From Penium margaritaceum (Eukaryota; Streptophyta; Zygnematophyceae; Desmidiales; Peniaceae): DNA of 47,132 nt. Each line of letters starts with the position of its first letter. Position 1 is the stretch's first letter. The stretch is from positions 531,417-578,548 of the forward strand of contig SZWC01000087.1 of assembly GCA_023375785.1 (NCBI GenBank). The letters are read 5' to 3'. The position numbers were made by a program, and so were the translations under genes. Positions 25,946-35,492 of this stretch are shown here, piece by piece. The notes under the pieces were generated by a model. The model made no database searches, was not told the origin of the DNA, and was given only the letters and a program-made list of their open reading frames with translations.

Positions 25946-26521
25946 TCTCTCTTATGTCGCAGTAGCATCCCCCATGCCCGCTGTGCAATCTGTCTCATCA
26001 CCCGTTGTTGATGTTGCGTCTCCTTCCTCTGTCTCTCTATCTCTTGTCTCGCTAAACCTCGCCTTCTTTCTGTTCCATTCCCTTAGAGTTGGCCATTGAT
26101 CAAGACATTCTCTCCGCGGGCTCGCCAATATCCCGTGTCTCAGGCCCCACCTCATGACTCACCTCTTGTGAACCCAGTTAGAGCACCCTCTTCCCTGCCT
26201 GCCACACCGTATGACTCTTCTCCTAGTGCTACTCCCACTGCCCCTCCACCTGAGTCATCCACACACTCATACTCTCGGGAGGTGGTTGGTCGGCTTTGTC
26301 CATGACCACCCACTATCCAACGTCCAACCGTGAGTCCACGTCAACCTAGGCGGTCAATTCTGACCCGCCCAGTTGTCAGTGGAAACCCTGGCACAAAAGT
26401 GCTTGGGTTGTCCATTCGAGCTGAACCGAGAGTGCAATGTCGCCAAAGAATGTGGCAGGATATGTACAGTTGCAGCGTGAGCATATGCATGCTCACAATG
26501 TGGCAAAGGACATCATGCATG

Positions 26522-26557
26522 CACATCATGCATGGCCTCAGGGCCATGCATGATGTG
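26522..26557. repeat. Perfect palindrome, 16-bp arms
   Basis: Arms 26522-26537 and 26542-26557 (CACATCATGCATGGCC and its complement) flank a 4-nt loop. Second of three snap-back structures in this element. Confidence 0.85.
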
Positions 26558-26766
26558 TCACCGACTGTGCAAGCCTGTGTGTGGAGTGCCTTAGCCGAAG
26601 GGCTGCCGGACCCCGTCTCGCTGGATGAGGCGTTGTCACGGTGTGCCTCTAAGCAGTGGGAGACAGCCAGTGAGAGAAAGGATGGCTGCCTCAGCGAAGC
26701 ACGAGGTATGCGATGTCATTGATTTGACTTTAAGGTGGAAGGCTGTGAAGGAGGGATGGGTTCATC

Positions 26767-26834
26767 GCACAAAGAAAAGGCCTGACAGCTCGACTGATCG
26801 CGATCAGTCCAGCTGTCAGGCCTTTTCTTTGTGC
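26767..26834. repeat. Near-perfect palindrome, 34-bp arms, inside RT
   Basis: Arms 26767-26800 and 26801-26834 (GCACAAAGAAAAGGCC...) pair with one mismatched position and no loop. In the RT frame it adds 11 codons between [11 protein letters not shown] and YKARLVAKG, where copia RT normally runs straight from DR to YKA. It is thus a frame-preserving inverted duplication of about 33 bp. Confidence 0.9.
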
Positions 26835-28329
26835 TACAAGGCTCGTCTTGTGGCAAAAGGCTATTCCCAAGTGCAAGGGATAGACTTTGACATCACATTT
26901 GAAGCCGTTGGCAGGATGGACACATCACGTGTCCTCCTTGGGCTTGCACCACAGCATGACTGGGGGGTCCATCAAGTGATCATGAATGATACGTTCCTCC
27001 ATGGGCGCTTGGATGAAGAGATTTACATGGTTTAACCGCTCAGTTTTGAGGATGGGACGCGTCGTGTGTGGCATCTCCGTAAAGTCCTGTACGGACTCAA
27101 ACAGTAACCCATGTATTGGAATAGTGAGATCAGATCAAGACTTGAGCAGGAGGGTGCAGGAGGAGCGATGCTGATCCGTCACTCTTCCCAAGTGCATCAT
27201 CCGCCAATTCTGTGTCAATCTTGGTGTACATCTACGATCTTCAAATTGTATCACCAATCATGAAAATGGTCCAGCAGGTCAAGAAAATGCTGCAAGCTAC
27301 ATACAAGATGAAAGATCTTGGTGAGGTTGAGGTCTCCTTGGGAATGGAGACTGTTCGAGATCGCAAGCGTGAGACACTTCACATCCATCAGGGTAGGTAC
27401 ATTGAGACCCTCAGGGAGCGCTTCGCTCACCTCTTGACTAATGTTCCTTCTTCATCTACACCTATAACCCACAATGGACAGAAGTTGTTGAAGCCTGTTG
27501 ACCCTGATGAACTGGATGCAACCCTGTACTTACGCCTCATCGGCTCCCTCATGAACTTGGTCAGATTTATGCATCTCGACATCGCTTTGTAGTAAACTTG
27601 CTAGCACAGTTCTCTCAGAGTCCACGCACCTACCATTTGGAGGGGGTCTTTCGTGTCTTGTGGTATGTATTGAAAACACCACGCCATGGACTCTTGTTTT
27701 GGGCCCATCCATCAGTTGTTGTGTCTGAATTCACTGACAATGACTGGGCATGGAGCGCCGATGGAAAGAGCTGCACGGGATATGTGTTTCTGCTTGGAAA
27801 CACTTCGCTGTCATGGAAGAGTGGGAAGTAGGGTTGCGTCGCACGTAGCACAGTAGAGGCTCAGTCTGTTGCCCTTGGAGCAGGAGCTTGCCATAGTGTT
27901 TGGTTGCGTCGCTTGTTCTGTGAAATGCGTCAATCAGTAGTATGCATCGTTTTGAATTATGACAATCGCAACACTGACATTGCTGCTAATGATGGTGTCT
28001 TCCATGCTCGTACAAGACACTTTGTCGTGGAGTATGAATTTGTACGTGATTTGTGGGAGCAGCGACACGTTGACGTGGTGTGGATCAGGACGAAGCGCCA
28101 ACTCGTTGAATTCTTGACAAAGGCGTTGGGTCGTGTTCAGTTTTAATGTGCACTTTCGGCAATCGGAACCCCCTCCATGTTGTCCTCGTAATTTGCCAAG
28201 GGGTGTCTTGATCTGGTTTGAAGTGTGAATGTGTCATAACTCAACGTTGAACATCCACATGTTGTTCTCACGTTGTTGTGCTACGTTCATTCCATATCAT
28301 GGTTACTTGTTCATGAACATGATTGCCAT

Positions 28330-28343
28330 GGGTCATGTGGGAG
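28330..28343 (+). promoter_or_regulatory. Polypurine-like tract before the 3' LTR
   Basis: GGGTCATGTGGGAG abuts the TGATATTG start of the 3' LTR. It resembles the usual plant copia polypurine tract (GTGGGAG type) and supports the LTR border chosen. Confidence 0.6.
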
Positions 28344-28873
28344 TGATATTGTATGAGAATGTATAGACACTGGTGGTGACCCCCGGCCTCTGTTTGTGCA
28401 CACGCAGGCCCCTGAATGTGTCGAAGACGTGCCGAGCTGTGGGGCATGTTTCGAGTGCCGAACATGATGTATTTGAGGATCTATGAGTAGAACCATTTTT
28501 CAAGATTTCTTGTTGTGTAGCTTTGTGTGTGCGAGAACTTTAATGGTGTGCCAGGTTTTAGGTAGTAGTTTGTGGATCAGCTACACCATCCGGGTTCAAC
28601 CTACGTGCAAACTGGTTGATAACATACACACGCAGGTCGTAGGAAATTGACGAGGCTCCTGATCAAGAACTCTTCTGGGAGCAACGAGAAAGCTCGTCGC
28701 AAATCTTCTCGTCGCTTGCCCACTGCTCTTAGGCTTTGCCAAGGACTCGCGACGTTTAACCCTCATGAGATCGTTGATGCTTCTACCCATCAATAAACTT
28801 TGCTTGTCCCTCCCCCCTTCCCTCATTCACAGCAGGAAGGAGTGTGTGAGAGTGGCGTGTAGCATCATCTACA
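28344..28873 (+). repeat. 3' LTR of the decayed copia element
   Basis: It aligns with 21169-21704: TGATATTGTATGAGAATG start, GAGGATCTATGAGTA, ACATACACACGCAGGT, CTTAGGCTTTGCC and a GCATCATCTACA end. Confidence 0.85.
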
Positions 28874-29031
28874 CTGTTTTGGAGACTATTTTGGATGACA
28901 GTTTGATGGGAAATAGGAAGGAGAGTGAAACGGATGCGTGGAGAAAGAAATAGAAAGACCAAGCACGTCGAAACAGGTGTCAATTGACACATCCTCTATA
29001 CAAAACAAAGATTATGTCAAAAACATTGAAA

Positions 29032-29040
29032 TTGGGAATA
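29032..29040. repeat. Possible degenerate 9-bp target duplication of element B, left
   Basis: TTGGGAATA here compares with TTGGAAGTG at 45254-45262, six of nine matching. Suggestive only; an old duplication would be expected to diverge. Confidence 0.35.
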
Positions 29041-29190
29041 GGGCACAAATACAGCGGTGCCCATCGTTTGGGTCGATAGATCAGTGGTATACATCGTCGA
29101 AAACGAAGTGACGGCGGTGCCCATAGTCGAAAACGATGTCAGCGGTGTCCGTAGTCGAAAAAAAAATGACAGTGGTGCCCATGTTTTCCA
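29041..29190 (+). repeat. Left terminal inverted repeat of element B
   Basis: GGGCACAAATAC end, CCCATCGTTTGGGTCGATAG block, then units GTGGTATACATCGTCG, GCGGTGCCCATAGTCG and GCGGTGTCCGTAGTCG, and a partial GTGGTGCCCATG unit; spacing 28-30 bp. Confidence 0.75.
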
Positions 29191-29397
29191 TTGTGTGAGT
29201 GAAAAATTAATAATATGACAATTGTATCCACTATGCGCACCATCAATGGTCGTTGGCGGCATGTGCCGACGTTCCCCAAGGGTCACGTGAATGTTGCGAG
29301 CAAGATTGTCATGTGGCCGAGAGATAATTTGTGTGGGACATGTTTTTGTTTTCACAAATTGTTATGTTATCTTGCAAACCCCCTATTTAACCAGAGG

Positions 29398-29520
29398 GTT
29401 TGGGTTATAGTTTTTTACTTACCCGGGCACCTGCCGGGCCTCGCAGTAGTGGGGCTCGACAAGTCCCCTTTCTTCTATCACTACGTGCACCGCATCTCGC
29501 AACCCCCTCCCCCCCAATAT
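29398..29520 (+). repeat. GC-hairpin repeat, copy 3 (element B interior)
   Basis: GTTTGGGTTATAGTTTTTTA leads into CCCGGGCACCTGCCGGGCC, TCGCAGTAGTGGGGCTCGAC, then CCCCTTTCTTCTATCAC and a C-rich tail. The same order of blocks recurs at 44646-44770 in the same orientation. Confidence 0.8.
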
Positions 29521-29528
29521 CCGACAAT

Positions 29529-30191
29529 TGGAAATATTTTAGGGCATGCAGGCCCATGCGAAGATGAACATGGGCTCTGTGTGTGAGTGCGATGCAAGAC
29601 GGCAAGAATTTGGCTAAGTCTGGAACGCTGAATATAAATACCAGGAGAGATTACAAATGAGCCCCTAGCGGGCTTATATAGGGACGCCGGCAGCTAGCTA
29701 CACCGAGCCCCGTCACCCCTGCTGAACCCAAATGAGTCAACAGGGAGAACACACTGCATACACCATGAGAGCAACACTGGTGGCCTCCTCGAGGCACCAG
29801 AACAGCTCTCCGAGTGCCCGGGTCTCGACCACCGAGAAGCTATGAACAGTGCCAAAAAATCTTGGAATCAACGTCCATACATCAAAGACGGCTTTCCGAA
29901 CATCGGAAGTCCCACAACAGCCATCGGGTCTCCTCGTCGCACCGGTACTGTCCACCGGGTGCGCGGGTTTGAACCCACCGTGAAAACTCTCCTACCTCCT
30001 GACAAGCCCACATGGCTGCCGGAACGCATCAACCGCATCTTGCCGGCATTATCGTAGGTGCTGGAGAAGTCTCGGTGCAGTCCGGAGGCCCGTCGTGTCG
30101 TCACGCCCTCCTCTACCATGTACCCTGGATGTGGGTATATCGGTAAACCAGCGGTGTCGGTCGTGACGGGTGGAAGCCACACAAACCAACA
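29529..30191 (-). repeat. 3' LTR of the gag-only LTR element
   Basis: 663 bp, nearly identical to 35493-36156. On the minus strand it starts TGTTGGTTTGTGTGG and ends AATATTTCCA. A polypurine tract lies immediately outside its minus-strand start. Confidence 0.9.
29673..29680 (-). promoter_or_regulatory. TATA box copy in the 3' LTR (gag-only element)
   Basis: TATATAAG on the minus strand, the counterpart of 35645-35638 in the 5' LTR. Confidence 0.5.
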
Positions 30192-30202
30192 GTCCCCCTG
30201 GC
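30192..30202 (-). promoter_or_regulatory. Polypurine tract of the gag-only element
   Basis: GCCAGGGGGAC on the minus strand abuts the TGTTGG start of the LTR, where plus-strand DNA synthesis would be primed. Confidence 0.75.
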
Positions 30203-30309
30203 TGACATAGCCGTCCACGCCAGAACAAATGAAGGAAGGCATGGAATAACGTATGCCAAACCACAATATGTACCAGGCACCCACACACACACACCTCTGC
30301 TACCCACCT

Positions 30310-30720
30310 AAGGTCTCCCTACACACTGGCACATGCTACCAAGTGTCCGGGTCTCGACCATGAGAGGAGGGATGCACACGTGCACAAACCAGTGTAATGC
30401 ACATCACACACATGTCAAGCGACAAGCGGGTCTCCTCGTGACACTAGCGGTACCAGTGTCCGGGTCTCTACCGCTACGAGCAATCCAACACAATAGCATC
30501 ATCATCCAAACACAGGATCATGGGAGGATCTCCTCGCAACACGGGTGCAACTCACCACGTGTCTGGGTCTCGACCCCTAAGAGCGACCCAACTCGAATAC
30601 ACATGCCACACGTAGTAAAGACACACACTAAGACACACGATAACATGGTCTCCTCGTGACACTGGTACAACCCACCAAGTGTTCGGGTCTCGACCAACAG
30701 TGTGCTACCGTCCACATGCA
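30310..30720 (-). repeat. ~110-bp spaced repeats with GGTCTCGACC/CTCCTCGTGACAC blocks
   Basis: Blocks GTCTCCTCGTGACACTGGTA and GTGTCCGGGTCTCGACCA recur near 30345, 30430-30475, 30530-30575 and 30650-30695. Relatives lie inside the LTRs (29786-29835 and 35750-35800). Read on the minus strand they give VETRTLGGLYQCHEET-like stretches, but no long protein. They are probably tandem amplification of an LTR segment. Confidence 0.75.
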
Positions 30721-31099
30721 GCTGTACATGCATGTAGTATGAGCCACACGCCGGATGCTGTAGATGCTCATAGAAGAGCATGGACCTCGCCATGTATCTC
30801 TCATGACGCCGCGTCAGGTCGAGGTCCACACAACACTCCCCCTGGGCAGATGAACCTGGTAGCGATGTCCTCGATGGAGATGCTGATGTCGTAGCTGAAT
30901 AGATCCTAGGCCATGAGTCATGTGGTGTGTCCGTCATGTAGAGATAGCTCCCCCTGTCACGTGCGAGTCGGCTCCCGCCCTCAAAGACGAAATGGTGTCT
31001 CCGGCTACGACTCCTCACGTAGCTGCAACATCACCTGGAATGTACCAGTCCTCACGTGACTGCCAAGGGTCCCAACTCACAGTCTCTCCTCTCTCTGCT

Positions 31100-33688
31100 C
31101 TACCGCGATGCATCTGTGTACGACGGAGGAAAGGGAATGGGCAAAGCAGCATGCAAGCGTGGATGAAGTGGCGGAGCTGGCCTCCGAGGCGGGATATAGC
31201 ACACTAAGGGACAGGGGTGTACCGCCGGAAGAGGACTGCTGGAGCGACGAACCGGATCACCACTCGTGGATGAAGATGATGATGGGGCAGGTGAGTCGGG
31301 TGGATGAAGGTGTGTGATGGCAGTAGTAGAAGAAGGAGGAGCGATGATGGGGTCGACAGGAGCGAGGATGGCGGAAGCCGAAGGCACACTCACCTCTCCT
31401 ATGACAGTGTCTCCAACAGACGTCATACTCGAAGCTCGTACAAGATCCTCCCTCAGTATAGGTGTGCCAGATGCTGCTGGCGGAAGGCTCCTGTCGATAG
31501 CAGTGATGCTCCCCTCCTCTGAGAATCGCTCACGCGCTGCCATCATCTCCCGCTGAAGCCTGACTACACGCTCCTGCAGATCAGCATAATCTGCCTCAGA
31601 CAAGTCGAGGAAGCCCATGTCGACCTGGTGTAGGATGAACTTTGCCTCACTGGATGCTGCACATGCAGACTGCACAACTCGTGAGTACAGTGCCATCTGC
31701 ATCTCCGCTGCTGACGACGATGGAACTGGTGCTACTGCATCCTCCTGGGGGTCAACCAAGCTCGCAACATGTTGAGACGCAAGAACATCGGATCCAGCTG
31801 CAGGTGTCGCATCCACATCACAGCTCATGTCTCTCACACAAGGAGTGAGCAGTCGGATACCGAGAGAGAAGGAGAAGAATGAGTCGTCAGAGTCCGTGGA
31901 GCACGTGGAAATATCATCCGTGCAGGTACTGCCACTCTCAGCGTCGATGTGATTAGCAAGGTCACCAGCAGGTGAACACGAAGGGGCAGAACTCATCTCT
32001 TGCTCCCGAGGTGACTCCATCTGCGTGTAGGGATCTGCTGCACTGTCCTCAACTGCCGCCGTAGTGGACACAGGGGTACAGGACTCCGGCTCGACAACGC
32101 CCGTCAAGGCGACCAACAAGCGTAACTGGCACTCACGCAGTGTCTCGCCGGGAAGGCTGGTCGCTGCCACCTGCTCGATGATAGCGTAAGGACCATCATC
32201 TGACTCCGTCATGTATGTCGTTGCTCCGTCGTGGGTACAGGAACCCAGAGAATGTAGGAACATGGATGACTCCTCACGCTGAAGCTGGTCCTCATGTACC
32301 GTAGATGAGACGGTGGAGCCTGCTGTGTCTGCTGCAGCATATGTCCCAACGACGTCTCTCAGATTTGCTGCTCTCAAGAATGCCTCAACCTCCAAAAGAC
32401 CAACTGGCTGACTCTGCTCATGTACTGCGACTGCTGTCGTACTGGTGTGAATCTCGTGCGCCAACGCCCCCGAAGATCCGTGTGGGGCATCCCGATCCGC
32501 ACAATACTCCTGTGTCACTGCCAGGCCGCCACCGGTCGGAGTCGTGAGTGGCACCGTCCAGGCGCGCGGCACCTGCACTCCTCCTGATGCAACCTGCTGC
32601 TGTAGAACGTCCGGCTCCTGCCTCGGCGTAGATGTCAAACTCGATGACATACATGTCTCAAGCCCTGCAACCTCCGTCGGACTGGTGTGAGCCTGCTGCA
32701 CACACTCTCCCAAAAGTCCGGTAGACGCATCCCGATCCATACGGGACTCCTCTGCCGCCGCTGGGCCTCCACCGGTCAGAGCCGCAAGTGGCACCGCCCA
32801 AGGACGCCGTGTCTGCGCTCCTCCTCATGTAACCTGCTGCTGCGGGAGATCTGGATCCAGCCCGGACGTGGAAGTCGAGCTCGATGACACGGAAGTCTCC
32901 ACCATGAACGCCATGTCGAGATGGGACTCTACGCCATGTGTTGTCACCGTACCATCTGAGCCTGCCTCAGCTAACACTCGGGCACCACGGTCCGGTGCGA
33001 GTGCGGATCCTGTTGCTACGGTCACATGAGGCAATGCGCGGTGACCACACTCCCCCTCGACAGGTACAGTAACGGAGGCCGAGGAGGTGGAGGATGTATC
33101 AAAACCGGTGCGAGCACGGCGTGCGGAGCACTGACGCTGACGACGCGGGGTCAATCGACTGGAACGACTGCATGAAGACACGTCATCGCGAGGTGGCGTC
33201 GTGGTCGCAGTAGAGTGGAGGATCGAAAGGATGGTGGCAGCCCGGGACTCGCTGGTAGGTGGAGCTGAAGATACACCAATGGATGAGGAGGGAAGAGAGG
33301 ATGGAGGAGATGTGATCAAAGAGGCCGTCGACAAACGAGTAGCAGAAGAACGCTCAATGATGACGAGATCACAAAGCAGCTGCATCGTCTGCCGCAGGCC
33401 GTGGATCTCGGCGAATATGCTCGCCAGAGGTCCAGCTATGGGATCTACCAACGCCGGCAGATCCGTATGCTGTGGAGGATGTAGGCTCGGACGAGGCTGT
33501 AGCCAAGGTGGATGCCAGCCATGAGGACGCGTCCAACAGCGACGCCAACCATGACGTCCATTACCACAGTAGTAACAGGTAAACGCGCAGGGCGCCTGCT
33601 CAGATGTCCGTGCACTCATCTTGTGCGCTGGACCAAGGACACCTACTCCCGGTGGTAAACACCAAGCGACAAGAGAGAATAAGGCCAA
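31100..33688 (-). pseudogene. Gag-like CCHC ORF of the LTR element (one nonsense codon)
   Basis: A single frame of about 862 codons from 33688 is interrupted once, by TGA at 32825-32827. The 240-bp repeated copy has TCA at that place (QQQVT*GGAQ versus QQQVASGGVQ). Near the N-terminus lies CYYCGNGRHGWRRC, a CX2CX4HX4C knuckle as in retroelement nucleocapsid. The rest is Ser/Thr/Pro-rich with a probable coiled coil (DYADLQERVVRLQREMMAAR). No polymerase or integrase motif is present. The knuckle is N-terminal, whereas gag knuckles are usually C-terminal, so an upstream capsid-like part may be missing, spliced or encoded at 33725-34078. Start codon uncertain. It might alternatively be a captured cellular gene. 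Confidence 0.6.
32415..32895 (-). repeat. 240-bp tandem duplication within the CCHC ORF
   Basis: Positions align at an exact 240-bp offset, for example CTCCTGATGCAACCTGCTGC at 32581 and CTCCTCATGTAACCTGCTGC at 32821, and CCACCGGTC(G/A)GA at 32529 and 32769. It codes two ~80-residue units with clear divergence. The upstream copy carries the nonsense codon. Confidence 0.85.
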
Positions 33689-33724
33689 TAGGTACTGTCA
33701 CTCCTGGAAATCACAGTGTCCGGG

Positions 33725-34078
33725 TCAGCAAACGTGACCAGATAGGAAATACTGCACTACCACAGCATGCCTGGTGAGTAGAGTCTGACTAACTGCGCCC
33801 ACTAATGCCGCTACCACTAATATAGCGAAGACTGCTCCAAGACAAGAAGGGGTGGCGGCTCTAGGTGTGGCTGCTGCTCCAAGTAGTAGACAACCCAGCC
33901 CTCGGAGATGGAAAGACTCGAATCTGCCGTCGATACTACGGAGTGAAGTGCGCGCACCAATCCACAGGCCCGAGGAAGACGCTGGTCTAGCAACCGTCTT
34001 GAAAAATAAGTCGCTGCCGACGACAGTGTGCTGTTGACTGAGAAGGCAAAACCGCAAGCACTGGCGCAGCCGCCGCAC
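33725..34078 (-). CDS. Hypothetical leader ORF of the gag-only element
   Basis: A 117-residue open frame (MRRLRQCLRFCLL start, SGHVC end) ends 36 bp before the CCHC ORF start. It contains a hydrophobic stretch (GAVFAILVVAALVGAVS). No family was recognised. It may be non-coding leader. Confidence 0.2.
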   Translation of the reverse strand: MRRLRQCLRFCLLSQQHTVVGSDLFFKTVARPASSSGLWIGARTSLRSIDGRFESFHLRGLGCLLLGAAATPRAATPSCLGAVFAILVVAALVGAVSQTLLTRHAVVVQYFLSGHVC

Positions 34079-34225
34079 TATGTTGTCGTCGACACTCCAC
34101 CGCCACTGCCGTTGTTGCTACGGAAGCTGTTATCCTTGCTATCGCGGCGACAAGAACAAGTGTTGTAGCTGTTGCTGGACGGGTTGCGGCTGCGGTTTTT
34201 GGCAACAGGGATTGAAATATTTTTT

Positions 34226-34365
34226 TGTTGTTTTTCTCTCTGCTCGCCTTCAGCCCTCACTCCTCCCTTTTGTTGTTTTTCTCTCTGCTCGCCTTCAGCC
34301 CTCGCTCCTCCCTTTTGTTGTTTTTCTCTCTGCTCGCCTCAGCCCTCGCTCCTCCCTTTTCTTTG
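34226..34365. repeat. 45-bp tandem repeat, three units
   Basis: TTTTTCTCTCTGCTCGCCT followed by CAGCCCTCGCTCCTCCCTTT starts at 34231, 34276 and 34321, an exact 45-bp period. It is in the leader of the gag-only element. Confidence 0.9.
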
Positions 34366-34598
34366 GCCCTCACCGTCCACCCTCCTTTCTTTTTTTTTTC
34401 TAGTTCTCCCCTCTGATCGTTTTAAGTCCTCGCCTTCTTCTTTTTGTTTTTCTTTCCTTTTCCACTCGCTTTCAGGCATACCCCTTTTCGTATTTCTGTT
34501 GCTCGCCCTCCCTTTTTCTCGATTGCCCCTAAGGTGGGCGAACGGAGAAAATAAGGAGGGGGGGTGTCCGGCTTGTCCGGCCCTCCCTCCCGTGCACG

Positions 34599-34900
34599 CT
34601 CACTCGCTCGCTCGCTGAGCGAGCGAGTGAGCTAGTGGGTGTGGGGGGGAGAAGGGAGCGAAGGGGGGGGGAGGGGTTGTTCGCCCCTTTGACCTGGCCC
34701 CTCCGTCCGTCGGCCGACGGGGCCGACGGGGCCGAGGGGGCCCACCGGGCCGACGGGCCCCCTTCGAAGGACCCCTCGGAGGGGCTCGGCGGGGCCCTCC
34801 GAGGGCCCCCTTGAGAAGGGGAGGAGGGGGGGTGCGAACGGGGCCGACAGCCCCCCTCAGAAGGACCCCCCTCATAAGAGGGCTGCTAGGCCCTCCTTGC
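34599..34900. repeat. Strongly structured GC-rich leader segment
   Basis: It contains a perfect hairpin with 15-bp arms (34599-34613 and 34617-34631; CTCACTCGCTCGCTC arms, 3-nt loop). A dense series of CGGCCGACGGGGCC and CCCCTCGGAGGGG-type self-complementary segments follows up to about 34880. It lies between the PBS and the ORF, where retroelement RNA packaging and dimer signals are usually found; a role is inferred only. Confidence 0.7.
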
Positions 34901-34904
34901 AGCG

Positions 34905-35345
34905 GCAGTACCAGCTTCATCGGCAGGTGCAGTTGTTGCGGTTGCTACTGCTGCTGCTGTTTCTGTTGCTGCTACTTCTTTTGCTGTTGCTGCTGCTGCA
35001 ACTCTGCGCAGCAGCTGCTGCTGCTGCTTGCTGCTGCCGTTGCGGCTGTTGCTGCTGCTTGCTGATGCCGCTGCTGCTGCTTGCTGCTGTCGCCGCTACT
35101 GCTGCTGCCATCGCTGCTGCTGCTGCTATATGCTACTGCTGCTGACGTTGCTGCTGCACCAGCTGATGCGCTATTGAAGCTGCTTTTGCCGCTGCTGCTG
35201 CTCCTGCACGCTGTTGCTGCTGCACGCTGCTGTTACTGCTGCCTTCGTTGCTACACGCTGCTGCTGCTACCGCCGCTGCTATAGTGGCTGCTGCTGCGAT
35301 TGCTTTTGCTGTTGCCGACGCAGTCGCTAGTGCTGCTGTGCGCGG
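34905..35345. repeat. GCT/GTT trinucleotide-rich tract
   Basis: Imperfect GCTGCTGCT, GTTGCTGCT and GCCGCTGCT runs fill the leader close to the PBS. Open frames in all phases give Leu, Ala or Gln runs and are not evidence for genes. Confidence 0.9.
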
Positions 35346-35477
35346 CTCACCGCCCCTTGGCATTCATGTGCAGTCGCTTCACGCTCCCTCACGATGCTGC
35401 CGGCGTGGCGCCACGTGGCGCGTTCTCTTCGCGTTCCGCCCACTGCTACTGCTTTTGCTGCTCACACGCCCCCTTGT

Positions 35478-35489
35478 GCTCTGATACCA
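35478..35489 (-). promoter_or_regulatory. Primer-binding site of the gag-only element
   Basis: Minus-strand TGGTATCAGAGC, three bases inside the 5' LTR; complementary to initiator tRNA-Met. Confidence 0.9.
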
Positions 35490-35492
35490 AAT

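Larger units (their letters stand above)
24400..28146 (+). pseudogene. pol remnant of the decayed copia element
   Basis: The order is copia. A protease/pre-integrase remnant (VPDLELSLFSVLTCDRLGI) is followed by an integrase core (FCSDHGGEFMVFSAPFLEEQ, GVSERWN). Reverse transcriptase pieces include [20 protein letters not shown] and [14 protein letters not shown]; the active site reads YIYDLQI instead of YVDD. RNase H pieces include EFTDNDWAWSADGKSCTGYV, LSWKSGK* and RTKRQLVEFLTKALG. Multiple stops and frame changes separate the blocks. A 108-bp class direct repeat lies between integrase and RT at about 25738-25945. The protein could not be functional. Confidence 0.85.
21169..28873 (+). mobile_element. 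Decayed Ty1/copia LTR retrotransposon (plus strand)
   Basis: About 7.7 kb with ~530-bp LTRs, a primer-binding site at 21705-21716 complementary to initiator tRNA-Met, a polypurine-like tract next to the 3' LTR, and remnants of gag, integrase, reverse transcriptase and RNase H in copia order. All coding regions are broken by stops and frameshifts. The element contains three snap-back palindromes, which is unusual. No matching 5-bp target duplication was found, consistent with age or border erosion. Confidence 0.9.

Noticed and set aside
34811..35484. Leu-, Ala- and Gln-rich ORFs
   Set aside because: They follow from the GCT/GTT trinucleotide tract and exist in several frames on both strands.
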